DNA from: Bacillota bacterium
GTDB taxonomy: Bacteria > Bacillota > Clostridia > Peptostreptococcales > Anaerovoracaceae
Direction of reading: 5' to 3'
Length of the DNA: 7,574 nt
Assembly: GCA_016302925.1 (NCBI GenBank)
Contig: JAEDMR010000094.1
Span: 1-7,574 of the forward strand
Positions within the stretch are counted from its first letter, which is position 1; the number at the start of each line of letters is the position of its first letter. The notes under the pieces are model-generated. The model ran no database searches, had not been told where the DNA came from, and saw only the letters and a program-made list of their open reading frames with translations. Of this stretch, positions 6,903 to 7,574 are shown one piece after another. The position numbers were made by a program, and so were the translations under genes.

Positions 6903-7574
6903 TTACTGTACTTCGGACCAGTCTGTCACTTCACCGGTGAAGATCTGGCGAATCTGTTCAGAAGTCAGGTCCTCTACAGTGTTAGCCTTGTTTGCGATAA
7001 CTGCGATACCGTCCATTGCGATGGTGGTTTCCGTCAGACCCTGTTCCAGTTCTTCCGGCTTCAGAGCTCTGGAGGACATTCCGATGTCGCAAGCCTTTTC
7101 GATGGTGCTGGTGATACCTGCGCCGGAACCGGTCTGCTGAACTTCGATTTCAACACCGCTGTAGATGGCTTTGTAAGCGTCAGCCAGAACCAGCATAACC
7201 GGGGATACAGAAGTGGAGCCAGCCAGTACGATTTTGCCGGACAGGTCGGATTTCTGTTCGTAAGCCGGTGCGTTATCGTCGATGGTGATGTAACCTTCCT
7301 GTGCGATGATAGCCTGACCTTCGGCACTCATGATGTAGGAGATGAAGTCTGCAGCCAGATCGGACAGTTCGTCGTTAGTCACAACTTCAAACGGTCTGGA
7401 AACGGCATACTGTCCTGCCTTGATGGTGTCTACGGAAGGTTCCACACCGTCAACTTTCACTGCCTTCACGGAATCATCCAGGCTGCCCAGGGAGATGTAG
7501 CCGATTGCTTTTTCGTTTCCTGCCACGGTGGTCATTGCTACGGAAGTGCTCTGTGTAATTTCAGCGCTCTGTGT
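6903..7574 (-). CDS. pstS: Phosphate-binding protein PstS, 5' end missing, unusual domain order
   Basis: The frame is open to the window edge; 223 residues precede the TAA at 6905-6903. PstS is the extracytoplasmic phosphate receptor of the Pst transporter, usually a lipoprotein in Gram-positives; its N terminus is not visible. Visible residues 1-95 match the C-terminal part of PstS: ITQSTSVAM, AIGYISLGSL (23-32), RPFEVVT and FISYIMSAEGQ. A linker follows (about 96-111). Residues 112-223 then match the normal N-terminal part: GSTSVSP (119-125), TGSGAG (148-153), DIGMSSR (163-169), MDGIAVIANK and IFTGEVTDWSEV, where the protein stops. These motifs hold the Ser and Asp phosphate contacts of one lobe. 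The SGTR-type motif of the other lobe would lie just upstream, outside the window. The ATG at 7535 is internal. The order suggests circular permutation or an added half domain. Confidence 0.9.
   Translation of the reverse strand, partial: TQSAEITQSTSVAMTTVAGNEKAIGYISLGSLDDSVKAVKVDGVEPSVDTIKAGQYAVSRPFEVVTNDELSDLAADFISYIMSAEGQAIIAQEGYITIDDNAPAYEQKSDLSGKIVLAGSTSVSPVMLVLADAYKAIYSGVEIEVQQTGSGAGITSTIEKACDIGMSSRALKPEELEQGLTETTIAMDGIAVIANKANTVEDLTSEQIRQIFTGEVTDWSEVQ

Noticed and set aside
7533..7535. ATG taken as the start of pstS.
   Set aside because: The frame is open for 13 further codons to the window edge, and those residues continue the PstS family pattern (ITQSTSVAM). The ATG would also give a protein without a signal peptide.
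1..7574. CRISPR arrays, tRNA or rRNA genes, transposases or attachment sites.
   Set aside because: No regularly spaced repeats, cloverleaf sequences, transposase-like proteins or flanking duplications were seen; the window is almost fully explained by ordinary operon genes.

Overview
This window carries an almost complete phosphate-uptake and phosphate-sensing operon on the minus strand, followed by a separate ureohydrolase gene and the first codons of one more gene. Every real gene is on the minus strand, so transcription runs from base 7574 towards base 1. Strong AGGAGG-type ribosome binding sites, sigma-A-like promoters, a PhoR/PhoB pair of the Gram-positive type and a roughly balanced base composition point to an anaerobic Firmicute, most likely a clostridium. 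The sequence does not settle the species.

Layout in transcription order: pstS (5' end outside the window, 7574 to 6903), pstC (6871 to 6020), pstA (6023 to 5181), pstB (5158 to 4409), phoU (4407 to 3739), phoB (3716 to 3045) and phoR (3028 to 1298). Gaps are 31 nt or less; pstC and pstA overlap by 4 nt and pstB and phoU are 1 nt apart. No internal promoter or terminator is evident, so this looks like one seven-gene transcript whose promoter lies outside the window. A 25-bp near-perfect inverted repeat begins 2 nt after the phoR stop and is the likely operon terminator. A ureohydrolase of the agmatinase family (1145 to 216) follows with its own predicted promoter. A weaker terminator-like hairpin comes next, then a strong predicted promoter and ribosome binding site for an unidentified gene of which only nine codons are visible (28 to 1).

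How the genes work together: PstS binds phosphate outside the membrane, PstC and PstA form the channel and PstB supplies ATP hydrolysis. PhoU links transporter state to the sensor kinase PhoR, which phosphorylates PhoB. PhoB probably controls this same operon, forming an autoregulated loop.

The most unusual observation is in PstS. The visible protein reads as the C-terminal part of a phosphate-binding protein, followed without a stop by what is normally the N-terminal part (GSTSV, SGAG and DIGMSSR motifs), and then ends. The protein is therefore either circularly permuted or a full domain with an extra half domain. The missing 5' end would decide between these.
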